Assembly (NCBI RefSeq): GCF_014649855.1
Contig: NZ_BMTV01000017.1
Location: 71,366 to 129,564 of the forward strand
From: Streptomyces roseolus
GTDB taxonomy: Bacteria; Actinomycetota; Actinomycetes; Streptomycetales; Streptomycetaceae
Length of the DNA stretch: 58,199 nt
Direction: 5' to 3'
Shown here in pieces: positions 17,248 through 25,289 of the stretch; position 1 is the first letter of the stretch, and each line of letters begins with the position of its first letter. The notes beneath the pieces are model-generated. The model worked only from the letters and a program-made list of their open reading frames with translations, was not told where the DNA came from and did not search any database. Made by a program: the position numbers and the translations under genes.

Positions 17248-18023
17248 TACGGCTTGCGGCCCACCGCGCCGAACTGGGCCACCGCGGCGGCCTCCGGGGC
17301 GCCCCAGCGGGAGCAGGAGACGACGCCCGGCGCGAGGAGGTCCAGGCCCTCGAAGAAGGAGGTGAACTCCTCGCGGGTGCGGGCGGTGATGGGCGGGGTG
17401 GCGTTCTCGTTCCAGAAGGCCATCGCCGCCTCGTTGCCCTCGCCGCCCAGCTCCGGCTCGAGGGTCGGGTGGGTGAGGACGAGGTGGCTGCCGGACGGCA
17501 CGGCCGCCATCAGCGTGCGGACGATCCCGCGGGCCTCGTCGGTGTCCAGGACGAAGTTGAGGATGCCGAGCATCAGGACCGCCACCGGGCGTCCCAGGTC
17601 GAGCACCTCACCGGCGGCCGCCAGGATCTTCTCCGGGTCGTGGGCGTCCGCGTCGACGTACTCGGTGACGCCCTCGGGGGCGCTGGTCAGCAGGGCGCGG
17701 GCGTGGGTGAGCACGATCGGGTCGTTGTCGACGTAGACGATCCTGGCGTCCGGCGCGACCCGCTGCGCCACCTCGTGGGTGTTGTCGGCGGTCGGCAGCC
17801 CGGTGCCGATGTCGAGGAACTGGCGCGTCCCCTCCCCGGCCAGCCGGGTCACCACGCGGCCGAGGAACGCCCGGTCGGCGCGGGCGACTTCGCCGATGCC
17901 CGGGTGGAAGGAGGTGACCTGGTCGCCGACGGCGCGGTCCACCGGGTAGTTGTCCTTGCCGCCCAGCCAGTAGTTCCACACCCGGGCGTTGTGGGCGATG
18001 TCGGTCCGGATCCGGTCGGTCAT
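17247..18023 (-). CDS. SAM-dependent methyltransferase, DUF574/Methyltransf_19 family
   Basis: This 258-residue protein has the family-typical N-terminus IAHNARVWNYWLGGKDNYP, followed by a SAM-binding Rossmann fold (FLDIGTGLPTADNTHEVAQ, VYVDNDPIVLTHA, then a DADAHDP acidic loop). The family is expanded in Streptomyces and mostly uncharacterised. It sits between the glycerophosphodiesterase and the histidine kinase, joined to both by one-base stop/start overlaps (TGATG upstream, TAATG downstream). The substrate is unknown. The coupling to a sensor pair is unusual enough to note. Confidence 0.9.
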   Translation of the reverse strand: MTDRIRTDIAHNARVWNYWLGGKDNYPVDRAVGDQVTSFHPGIGEVARADRAFLGRVVTRLAGEGTRQFLDIGTGLPTADNTHEVAQRVAPDARIVYVDNDPIVLTHARALLTSAPEGVTEYVDADAHDPEKILAAAGEVLDLGRPVAVLMLGILNFVLDTDEARGIVRTLMAAVPSGSHLVLTHPTLEPELGGEGNEAAMAFWNENATPPITARTREEFTSFFEGLDLLAPGVVSCSRWGAPEAAAVAQFGAVGRKP

Positions 18024-18709
18024 CAGGGAGCCTTTCGCAGGACGGCGGCGAGGACGTCGACCCGGTTCGTGGTGATCGAGTCGACCCCGTGGGCGATCAG
18101 CCTACGCATGCTCCTGCGGGTGTCCGGCGTCCAGGTGGAGACCAGCAGGCCGTCCCGGTGCAGCCGCTCGACCAGTTCCCGACCGACCAGGCCCCAGCGG
18201 TAGTTGAGCCACTTCGGGCGGACCCGGTCGAGCAGCACCGGGCGCGGCGGGGCGAGCGAGGTCCAGGTGAGGGCGATCTCCGCGTGCGGGTCGGCGTCCC
18301 GGACCCGGAGCATCGCGACCGCGCCGGCGCAGTAGAAGACGCGCTCGCCCGCGCCGGCCTCGCGGACCGTGCCGACGATCCGCCGCACCGACTCCTCGTT
18401 CCCGCCGGGCAGATCGAGCATCAGCCGGTGCGGCCCGGCCGCGATCAGGGCCTCACGGAGCGTCGGCACCCGGCCGGCCGTCAGCTCGCGCAGCTGCTCG
18501 TGGGTGAGCGAGGAGAGCGGGCGGTCGTGGCCCCACAGCCGTTTCAGGGTGTCGTCGTGGAGGAGGACCGGCACGCCGTCCTTGGTGAGGCGGACGTCGA
18601 CCTCGACCGCGTCCGCGCCCCGCTCGAAGGCGGAGCCGATCGAGGGGAGGGTGTTCTCGCGGGCGCGGTACGGATCGCCGCGGTGGCCTACGACAGTGAC
18701 GGATCGCAT
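18023..18709 (-). CDS. Glycerophosphodiester phosphodiesterase
   Basis: This 228-residue GDPD-type TIM barrel has the catalytic HRGDPYRARENT segment (histidine and glutamate), the metal-binding EVDVRLTKDG, and the second catalytic histidine in LLHDDTLKR. It hydrolyses glycerophosphodiesters to glycerol-3-phosphate and an alcohol. No signal peptide is seen, so it acts in the cytoplasm. It starts 19 bp after the deaminase gene and its stop overlaps the methyltransferase start by one base. Confidence 0.9.
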   Translation of the reverse strand: MRSVTVVGHRGDPYRARENTLPSIGSAFERGADAVEVDVRLTKDGVPVLLHDDTLKRLWGHDRPLSSLTHEQLRELTAGRVPTLREALIAAGPHRLMLDLPGGNEESVRRIVGTVREAGAGERVFYCAGAVAMLRVRDADPHAEIALTWTSLAPPRPVLLDRVRPKWLNYRWGLVGRELVERLHRDGLLVSTWTPDTRRSMRRLIAHGVDSITTNRVDVLAAVLRKAP

Positions 18710-18728
18710 GGGGCCATTCTTCCGGGGC

Positions 18729-19760
18729 TCAGCGCGCCGGCCAGTTCTCCGTGTACGTGTCGATCTCGGCGGCCAGCCGCCGCTTGCCGGCCGGGTCGAG
18801 GAAGGAGGCCTCCACGGCGTTCTTCGCGAGGGCGGCCAGTCCTCGCTCGTCGAGGTCGAGGAGCCGGGCGGCGACCGCGTACTCGCTGTTCAGGTCGGTG
18901 CCGAACATCGGCGGGTCGTCGCTGTTGACCGTGACGAGGACGCCGGCGTCGGCCATGGCCCGGATCGGGTGCTCGTCGAGGGCGGCCACCGCGCGGGTCG
19001 CGATGTTGGAAGTCGGGCAGACCTCCAGGGCGATCCGGTGCTCCGCCAGGTGGGCGAGCAGCTCCGGGTCCCGGACGGAGCTGGTGCCGTGGCCGATGCG
19101 CTCGGCGCCCAGGTCGCGGAGGGCGTCCCAGACGGTCTCGGGCCCGGTGGTCTCGCCGGCGTGCGGCACCGAGTGGAGGCCGGCCGCCCTGGCCCGGTCG
19201 AAGTACGGCTTGAACTGCGGGCGGGGCACCCCGATCTCCGGGCCGCCGAGACCGAAGGAGACCAGGCCCTCGGGGCGGATGCCGTCGGTGGTGGCGAGCC
19301 GCGCGGTCTCCTCCGCGGCCTCCAGGCCGGCCTCCCCGGGGATGTCGAAGCACCAGCGCAGCACGGTGCCGAACTCGGCCTCCGCCGCCTTGCGGGCGTC
19401 CTCGATCGCCGCCATGAAGGCCCGCTCGTCGATGCCGCGGCGGGTGGAGGAGTACGGGGTGACGGTCAGCTCGGCGTAGCGGATGTTCTGCCGGGCCATG
19501 TCGCGGGCGACCTCGAAGGTCAGCAGCCGGACGTCCTCGGGGGTGCGCACCAGGTCCACGACGGACAGGTACACCTCGATGAAGTGCGCGAAGTCGGTGA
19601 AGGTGAAGTAGTCGGCGAGCGCCTCCGGGTCCGTCGGGACCTTGGAGTCCGGGTGCCGGGCGGCCAGCTCGGAGACGATCCGCGGGGAGGCGGAGCCCAC
19701 GTGGTGGACGTGCAGCTCGGCCTTGGGCAGGCCCGCGATGAAGGGGTGGAGATCGGTCAT
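18729..19760 (-). CDS. add: Adenosine deaminase family enzyme, likely 6-aminodeoxyfutalosine deaminase
   Basis: This 343-residue metal-dependent deaminase has zinc ligands in ELHVHHVG and HAGET, the catalytic HAGETTGP and IGHGTSSVRD region, and SDDPPMFG. The usual HVHLDGS reads HVHHVGSAS, which differs from true adenosine deaminases. From memory, the syntenic S. coelicolor and S. avermitilis proteins (SCO5662, SAV2595) deaminate 6-aminodeoxyfutalosine in the futalosine route to menaquinone; I could not verify this. Adenosine deaminase is the alternative. It heads the minus-strand run of five genes. Confidence 0.85.
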   Translation of the reverse strand: MTDLHPFIAGLPKAELHVHHVGSASPRIVSELAARHPDSKVPTDPEALADYFTFTDFAHFIEVYLSVVDLVRTPEDVRLLTFEVARDMARQNIRYAELTVTPYSSTRRGIDERAFMAAIEDARKAAEAEFGTVLRWCFDIPGEAGLEAAEETARLATTDGIRPEGLVSFGLGGPEIGVPRPQFKPYFDRARAAGLHSVPHAGETTGPETVWDALRDLGAERIGHGTSSVRDPELLAHLAEHRIALEVCPTSNIATRAVAALDEHPIRAMADAGVLVTVNSDDPPMFGTDLNSEYAVAARLLDLDERGLAALAKNAVEASFLDPAGKRRLAAEIDTYTENWPAR

Positions 19761-19834
19761 CGGGTCATCGTAGGCCGGTCGGGAAGGGGCCGTCGGAACG
19801 CCGTAGCATGACGGGACCAGGGAGGGAGCCCCGA

Positions 19835-20521
19835 TTGTCCGAGAACGCAGAGCCGCGCCCGCAGGACCGGGAGGCCGCCGATCCGTGGGCCCCGCCGGAG
19901 CGGCGGGCCGAACCGGCCGGGCAGGCCGGGCCGGTGGACCTGGGCAAGCGGCCGGCCGCCGGCGCCCCGGTCCACGAGCAGCTGACGGTCACCTCGATAC
20001 CCACCGGCGACGGGGCCGACGGCGAACTGCCTCCGCCGCCCGTCGCCCCCGGCGGACCGGCCGCCTACGGCGCGCCGGCGCCCCCGCCCGGCTACGGCCA
20101 CCCGGCCGCCCCGCCGGCCGCGTACGGCTATCCGCCGGCCGGCCCGAGCGCGTACGGCTACCCGCCGGCCCACCCGGCGGCGTACGGGCCGATGCCCGGC
20201 CAGTACAACGGCATGGGCACGGCCGGCATGGTGCTCGGCATCATCGGCACCTGCCTCTTCTGGTTCTACGGCGTCCCGTCGATCGTCCTCGGGATCCTCG
20301 CCCTGATCTTCGGCATCCTCGGCCGCAAGCGCGCCCGGCGCGGCGAGGCGTCCAACGGCGGCGCCGCCACGGCGGGCATCGTCCTCGGCATCGTCTCCAT
20401 GGTCCTCGGAGCCGCGCTGATCGCCTTCATCGTCTGGGCCGTCACCAGCTACGACGAGTACGAGGACACCGACGTGCAGGAGTCGACCTCGGCGGTCCTC
20501 GTGGTCGACGACCGCCGCTGA
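19835..20521 (+). CDS. DUF4190-type membrane protein with Pro/Tyr-rich N-terminus
   Basis: This protein of about 228 residues has a disordered N-terminal half with AYGYPP-like repeats. Two membrane segments follow, each preceded by a similar motif (GMVLGIIGTC...VLGILALIFGILG and GIVLGIVSMVLG), the DUF4190 arrangement common in actinobacteria. Function is unknown; such proteins are often linked to envelope processes. TTG 19835 is chosen because GGAGGG at 19821-19826 is 8 nt before it. An in-frame ATG at 19808 lacks a ribosome site and overlaps TAGCAT (19804-19809), a possible -10. Confidence 0.75.
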   Translation: MSENAEPRPQDREAADPWAPPERRAEPAGQAGPVDLGKRPAAGAPVHEQLTVTSIPTGDGADGELPPPPVAPGGPAAYGAPAPPPGYGHPAAPPAAYGYPPAGPSAYGYPPAHPAAYGPMPGQYNGMGTAGMVLGIIGTCLFWFYGVPSIVLGILALIFGILGRKRARRGEASNGGAATAGIVLGIVSMVLGAALIAFIVWAVTSYDEYEDTDVQESTSAVLVVDDRR

Positions 20522-20529
20522 CCGGCCGC

Positions 20530-21078
20530 TCAGGACGTACGCAGCCGCTCCCGGGCCTCCATCAGGGCGAAGCCCAGGAGGTTGAGCCCGCGCCAGCGGG
20601 CCGGGTCGTGGGCGCCGGGGTCGCCGGCGGCCAGGCCGATGCCCCAGACCCGGTCCAGCGGGCTCGCCTCCACGAGCGTCCGGGAGCCGGTCCCGAGGAG
20701 GAAGCCCCGCAGCCCCTCGTCCGAGGCGAACTTGTGGACGCTGCCGGCCACCACGATCGCGGCGCGCTCCCGCGCCCACACGGTCTCGTCGAAGCCGCGG
20801 ACCAGCCGGCCGGCGTTCTTCGCCTCGGCCGGGGTGCGGGCGGCGAGCACCGTCCGCTCCGCCTCGGCGTCGCCGAAGAGGCGCGCCTTCCCGGCCATCA
20901 TCCAGTGCTCGGCCGTGGCGTACCGTACGCCGCCGACCTCGAAGGGCGACGGCCACCACTGGCTCAGACAGCTCTGGGTGAGCCGTCCGTCCGGGGCCGG
21001 CCGGTGGCCCCAGAAGTGCAGCCACTTCACCTTCTCACCCCTGCTGACCTGCTGCGTCAGCTCTTCGACGGTCATCAT
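20530..21078 (-). CDS. NADAR family protein (YbiA-like)
   Basis: This 182-residue protein has the NADAR core: LHFWGH, LSQWWPSPFEV, the YATAEHWMMAGKARLFGD block and W-containing C-terminal segments (ALMEARERL). NADAR proteins are N-glycosidases that act on riboflavin pathway intermediates (YbiA) or remove ADP-ribose from guanine and related substrates. This one stands alone, divergent from the polyamine operon, with 175 bp between. There is no toxin gene beside it. Whether it has ADP-ribosylglycosidase activity cannot be told from sequence. Confidence 0.85.
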   Translation of the reverse strand: MMTVEELTQQVSRGEKVKWLHFWGHRPAPDGRLTQSCLSQWWPSPFEVGGVRYATAEHWMMAGKARLFGDAEAERTVLAARTPAEAKNAGRLVRGFDETVWARERAAIVVAGSVHKFASDEGLRGFLLGTGSRTLVEASPLDRVWGIGLAAGDPGAHDPARWRGLNLLGFALMEARERLRTS

Positions 21079-21150
21079 GCACGGGAGTCTGACATCCGCG
21101 AGCGACAGACCGTACGGAGATTTTCCCGCGACCTCGACACTTGGTCGACC

Positions 21151-21186
21151 GATTCCGTCGAGTAACCAAAAGGCAACAACGGAATC
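21151..21186. repeat. Inverted repeat upstream of the polyamine operon
   Basis: GATTCCGT (21151-21158) and ACGGAATC (21179-21186) form a perfect 8-bp inverted repeat with a 20-nt spacer. It ends 2 bp before the predicted -35 box. GGTCGACC (21143-21150) adjoins it. This is a candidate operator for the polyamine operon regulator. Confidence 0.5.
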
Positions 21187-21188
21187 AC

Positions 21189-21217
21189 TTGTTCGGGTCG
21201 TATCCCTCTGTCAGGAT
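21189..21217 (+). promoter_or_regulatory. Probable promoter of the polyamine operon
   Basis: TTGTTC (21189-21194), 17 nt, then CAGGAT (21212-21217) fits the housekeeping pattern with good spacing. The transcript would start about 30 nt before the aldehyde dehydrogenase ATG. Confidence 0.5.
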
Positions 21218-21253
21218 CGGCACTCAATTCGAGCTGGGACAACGGAGAGCGTC

Positions 21254-22768
21254 ATGGGCAACCGCTTCCAGGTGACGGACCGCTTCGCGGACGGCGCGCA
21301 GTACATCGGCGGAAAGCTCCGCGCCGGGACCTCGGGACGGACGCACAGCGTCGTCGACCCGGCCACCGGCGAGAGCGTGTACACCTACGAGCTCGCCTCC
21401 CCCGCGGACGTCGACGAGGCCGTGGCCGCCGCCAAGGCCGCCTTCCCCGGCTGGGCGGGCGCCACCCCCGGTGAGCGCTCCGACGCCCTGCACCGCCTCG
21501 CCGGGATCCTCGCCGAGCGGGCCGAGGACTTCGCCCGCGCCGAGTCCCTCCAGTGCGGCAAGCCGATCCGGCTCACCACCGAGTTCGACGTGCCCGGCAC
21601 GATCGACAACACCGCCTTCTTCGCCGGCGCGGCCCGCCACCTCCAGGGCCAGTCCGCCGCCGAGTACTCCGGCGACCACACCTCGTACGTCCGGCGCGAG
21701 CCGATCGGCGTGGTCGGCTCCATCGCGCCCTGGAACTACCCCCTCCAGATGGCCGCCTGGAAGATCCTCCCGGCGATCGCGGCGGGCAACACCATCGTCC
21801 TGAAGCCGGCCGAACTGACCCCGCTCACCTCGCTGATGTTCGCCGAGGCGGCCAAGGACGCCGGCATCCCGGACGGCGTGGTCAACGTCGTCACCGGCAG
21901 CGGGCGCGAGGCGGGCGAGCACCTGGTCGGCCACCCCGACGTCGTCATGACCTCCTTCACCGGCTCCACCGCGGTCGGCAAGAGGGTCGCCGAGGTCGCC
22001 ACCGCCACCGTGAAGCGGCTCCACCTGGAGCTCGGCGGCAAGGCCCCCTTCGTCGTCTTCGACGACGCCGACCTGGAGGCCGCCGCCCACGGTGCCGTCG
22101 CCGCCTCCCTCATCAACACCGGCCAGGACTGCACCGCCGCCACCCGCGCCTACGTCCAGCGCCCCCTCTTCGACGCCTTCGTCGCCCGGGTCGCGGAACT
22201 GATGGAGACCGTCCGGCTCGGCGACCCCGCCGACCCGGCCACCGACCTCGGCCCGCTGGTCTCCCACGTCCACCGCGACCGCGTCGCCGGCTTCGTCGAG
22301 CGGGCCCGCGGCTACGCGACCGTCGTCACCGGAGGCGAAGCCCCTGGTGGAGAGCTCGAGAACGGCGCATACTACCGTCCCACCCTGATCACCGGCGCCG
22401 CGCAGGACAGCGAGGTCGTGCAGTCGGAGATCTTCGGACCGGTCCTGGTGGCCCTGCCCTTCGACACCGACGACGAGGGCATCCGGCTCGCCAACGACAC
22501 CCCGTACGGCCTCGCCGCCTCCGCCTGGAGCCGCGACGTCTACCGGGCGAACCGGGCCACCCGCGAGATCAAGGCCGGCTGCGTCTGGGTGAACGACCAC
22601 ATCCCGATCATCAGCGAGATGCCGCACGGCGGATACAAGGCGTCCGGCTACGGAAAGGACATGTCCGCCTACTCCTTCGAGGAGTACACGCAGGTCAAGC
22701 ATGTGATGTTCGACAACACGGCGGTGGCGGCCAAGGACTGGCACCGCACGATCTTCGGGGACCGATAG
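21254..22768 (+). CDS. Aldehyde dehydrogenase, gamma-aminobutyraldehyde type (polyamine operon)
   Basis: This 504-residue aldehyde dehydrogenase has PWNYPLQM, ELGGKAP and catalytic C293 in GQDCTAAT. It is clearly paralogous to the enzyme at 10634, with the same C-terminal MPHGGYKASGYGKDMS signature. As the first gene of the operon with potDABC and the FAD oxidase, it most likely oxidises the aldehyde made from putrescine or its glutamyl derivative to GABA or glutamyl-GABA. ATG 21254 has GGAG 6 nt before it. The promoter and an inverted repeat lie just upstream. Confidence 0.9.
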   Translation: MGNRFQVTDRFADGAQYIGGKLRAGTSGRTHSVVDPATGESVYTYELASPADVDEAVAAAKAAFPGWAGATPGERSDALHRLAGILAERAEDFARAESLQCGKPIRLTTEFDVPGTIDNTAFFAGAARHLQGQSAAEYSGDHTSYVRREPIGVVGSIAPWNYPLQMAAWKILPAIAAGNTIVLKPAELTPLTSLMFAEAAKDAGIPDGVVNVVTGSGREAGEHLVGHPDVVMTSFTGSTAVGKRVAEVATATVKRLHLELGGKAPFVVFDDADLEAAAHGAVAASLINTGQDCTAATRAYVQRPLFDAFVARVAELMETVRLGDPADPATDLGPLVSHVHRDRVAGFVERARGYATVVTGGEAPGGELENGAYYRPTLITGAAQDSEVVQSEIFGPVLVALPFDTDDEGIRLANDTPYGLAASAWSRDVYRANRATREIKAGCVWVNDHIPIISEMPHGGYKASGYGKDMSAYSFEEYTQVKHVMFDNTAVAAKDWHRTIFGDR

Positions 22769-22818
22769 CCGATCCGCCGCCCGACCAGCGGCGCAACCAT
22801 CCCGAAAGGGCACAGCGC

Positions 22819-24066
22819 ATGGAGCAGTACGAGCCCGACAGCCTGTCCGCCGCCCAGCTCGCGGCGATCCGGCGCAGCATGACGAGCGGCCGTGGTGCCC
22901 TCGGCCGCCGTTCGCTGCTGCGGGCCGGCGGCGTGGGCGCGCTGACGGTCGGTGGCCTCGCCGGCCTCACGGCCTGCGGCATCCCGCCGGCCAAGCGGGA
23001 GGGCCAGGGCCCGGCGTCCACCGACCGGTCCGCCAAGGAGAAGACCCTCAGCTTCTCCAACTGGACCGAGTACATGGACGTCAGCGAGGACGAGAAGTCC
23101 CGCCCCACCCTGGAGGCGTTCACGAAGCGCACCGGGATCAAGGTCAAGTACACCGAGGACATCAACGACAACGTCGAGTTCTTCGGCAAGATCAAACCGC
23201 AGCTCGCGGCCGGACAGGACACCGGCCGCGACCTGATCTGCGTCACCGACTGGCTGGCCGCCCGCATCATCCGCCTCGGCTGGGCGCAGAAACTCGACCC
23301 GGCGAACCTCCCCAACGCCTACGCCAACCTCTCCGCGCAGTTCCGCCGCCCCGACTGGGACCCGGGCCGGTCGTACTCGTACCCCTGGACCGGCATCTCC
23401 ACCGTCATCGCCTACAACGTGAAGGCGACCGGCGGGAGGAAGGTCGACTCGGTCAGCCAGCTCCTCGACGACCCCGCGCTCAAGGGCCGGGTCGGCTTCC
23501 TCACCGAGATGCGCGACACCGTCGGCATGACCCTGCTCGACATGGGCAAGGACCCGGGCACGTTCACCGACGCCGACTACGACGCGGCCGTCGGCCGCCT
23601 CCAGAAGGCCGTCGACAAGAAGCAGATCCGCCGCTTCACCGGCAACGACTACACCTCCGACCTCGACAAGGGCGACCTCGCCGCCTGCCTCGCGTGGGCC
23701 GGGGACGTCATCCAGCTCCAGGCGGACAACCCGGACATCCAGTACGCCATCCCCAACGCCGGGTACATCACGTCCACGGACAACCTGCTCGTCCCCACGC
23801 AGGCCGGCCACAAGGCCAACGCCGAGAAGCTCATCGACTACTACTACGAGCTCCCGGTGGCCGCCCAGCTCGCCGCCTACATCAACTACGTCTGTCCCGT
23901 CGACGGGGTCAAGGACGAGCTGGCGAAGATCGACCCCGAGCTCGCCGCCAACACGCTGATCCTCCCGGACAAGGCCATGGCGAAGAAGTCGCGCGCCTTC
24001 CGCTCGCTGAGCAGCGAGGAGGAGACGGCGTACGAGGAGAAGTTCGCCAAGCTCATCGGCGCCTGA
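22819..24066 (+). CDS. potD: Spermidine/putrescine-binding lipoprotein PotD
   Basis: This 415-residue polyamine-binding protein has a long N-terminal region with twin arginines (RR30-31) and a lipobox cysteine at C53 (LTAC), so it is a probable Tat lipoprotein. The mature domain (SFSNWTEYMDV, INDNVEFFGKI, CVTDWLAARIIRLGW, GDVIQLQADNPD) is typical of PotD/PotF. ATG 22819 follows CCCGAAAGGG. It lies 50 bp after the aldehyde dehydrogenase gene and just before potA, and supplies substrate to PotABC. Confidence 0.92.
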   Translation: MEQYEPDSLSAAQLAAIRRSMTSGRGALGRRSLLRAGGVGALTVGGLAGLTACGIPPAKREGQGPASTDRSAKEKTLSFSNWTEYMDVSEDEKSRPTLEAFTKRTGIKVKYTEDINDNVEFFGKIKPQLAAGQDTGRDLICVTDWLAARIIRLGWAQKLDPANLPNAYANLSAQFRRPDWDPGRSYSYPWTGISTVIAYNVKATGGRKVDSVSQLLDDPALKGRVGFLTEMRDTVGMTLLDMGKDPGTFTDADYDAAVGRLQKAVDKKQIRRFTGNDYTSDLDKGDLAACLAWAGDVIQLQADNPDIQYAIPNAGYITSTDNLLVPTQAGHKANAEKLIDYYYELPVAAQLAAYINYVCPVDGVKDELAKIDPELAANTLILPDKAMAKKSRAFRSLSSEEETAYEEKFAKLIGA

Positions 24067-24122
24067 GCCGTCGTCCACCGTCACCAGGCCACGAAGCCAC
24101 GAAGATCCGGGACCGCACACCC

Positions 24123-25289
24123 ATGACTGAGAACACCACCGGCGGCGACGTCCGACTCACCGGGATCAGCAAGACCTACGGCTCCTTCACCGCCGTCCAC
24201 CCGCTCGACCTCACCGTCCCGCAGGGCTCCTTCTTCGCCCTGCTCGGCGCCTCCGGCTGCGGCAAGACCACCACCCTGCGCATGATCGCCGGCCTGGAGG
24301 ACCCCTCCGCCGGCAGCGTCTTCCTCGGCGACCGGGACGTCACCGACCTGCCGCCCTACAAGCGCCCGGTCAACACCGTCTTCCAGTCCTACGCGCTCTT
24401 CCCGCACATGGACATCTCCGAGAACATCGCCTTCGGTCTGCGCCGGCGCGGCATCAAGTCGGTGAAGAAGCAGGTCGACGAGATGCTGGAGCTCGTCCAG
24501 CTCGGCGACAAGGCGAAGCACAAGCCGCACCAGCTCTCCGGCGGCCAGCAGCAGCGCGTCGCCGTCGCCCGCGCCCTCATCAACCACCCGCAGGTGCTCC
24601 TCCTCGACGAGCCGCTCGGCGCCCTCGACCTCAAGCTGCGCCGCCAGATGCAGCTGGAGCTCAAGCGGATCCAGACCGAGGTCGGCATCACCTTCGTGCA
24701 CGTCACCCACGACCAGGAGGAGGCCATGACCATGGCCGACCAGGTCGCGGTGATGAACGGCGGCCGGGTCGAGCAGCTCGGCGCCCCCGCCGACCTGTAC
24801 GAGAACCCGCGCACCACCTTCGTCGCCAACTTCCTCGGCACCTCCAACCTCATCGAGGCCGAGGTCGTCGAGACCGGTTCCGACGTCGTCGTCACCGCCG
24901 GCGGCGGCAAGCTCGAGGTCCCCGGCGACCGCTGTACGGACGCCGTCCGCCGGGGCGGCAAGCTCCTCGTCGGCGTCCGCCCGGAGAAGATCTCGCTCGC
25001 GCACGCCGACGACGCGGGCTCGATCGCCGACGGCCGCAACCGGGTCACCGGCCGGATCGTCGACTCCTCCTTCATCGGCGTCTCCACCCAGTACGTGGTG
25101 AACTCGCCGGCGGGTGCGGAGCTCCAGGTGTACGAGCAGAACATCGAACGCGACGCCCGGCTGGTCCCGGGTGCCGAGGTCGTCCTGCACTGGAACCCGG
25201 CCCACACCTTCGGGCTCGACGCGGACCAGTCCCTGCTCGCCGGGACAGTGGGCGCCGCGGGCGTGGAGACGGTGGAGGACGCCTCGTGA
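24123..25289 (+). CDS. potA: Polyamine ABC transporter ATP-binding protein PotA
   Basis: This 388-residue ATPase has Walker A GASGCGKTT at residues 42-50, Q-loop VFQSYALFPHM, signature LSGGQQQR, Walker B LLLDEP and switch HVTHDQEEAM. A C-terminal TOBE domain (GVRPEKI, YVVNSPAGAELQVYEQN) is characteristic of PotA and sugar-type ATPases. ATG 24123 lies 56 bp after potD. Its stop overlaps the potB start by 4 bp (GTGA). Confidence 0.94.
   Translation: MTENTTGGDVRLTGISKTYGSFTAVHPLDLTVPQGSFFALLGASGCGKTTTLRMIAGLEDPSAGSVFLGDRDVTDLPPYKRPVNTVFQSYALFPHMDISENIAFGLRRRGIKSVKKQVDEMLELVQLGDKAKHKPHQLSGGQQQRVAVARALINHPQVLLLDEPLGALDLKLRRQMQLELKRIQTEVGITFVHVTHDQEEAMTMADQVAVMNGGRVEQLGAPADLYENPRTTFVANFLGTSNLIEAEVVETGSDVVVTAGGGKLEVPGDRCTDAVRRGGKLLVGVRPEKISLAHADDAGSIADGRNRVTGRIVDSSFIGVSTQYVVNSPAGAELQVYEQNIERDARLVPGAEVVLHWNPAHTFGLDADQSLLAGTVGAAGVETVEDAS

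Noticed and set aside
22669..24120. Minus-strand frame of 483 codons opposite potD
   Set aside because: It is a Gly/Val/Asp/Leu-rich shadow of potD with no motif, ribosome site or supporting context.
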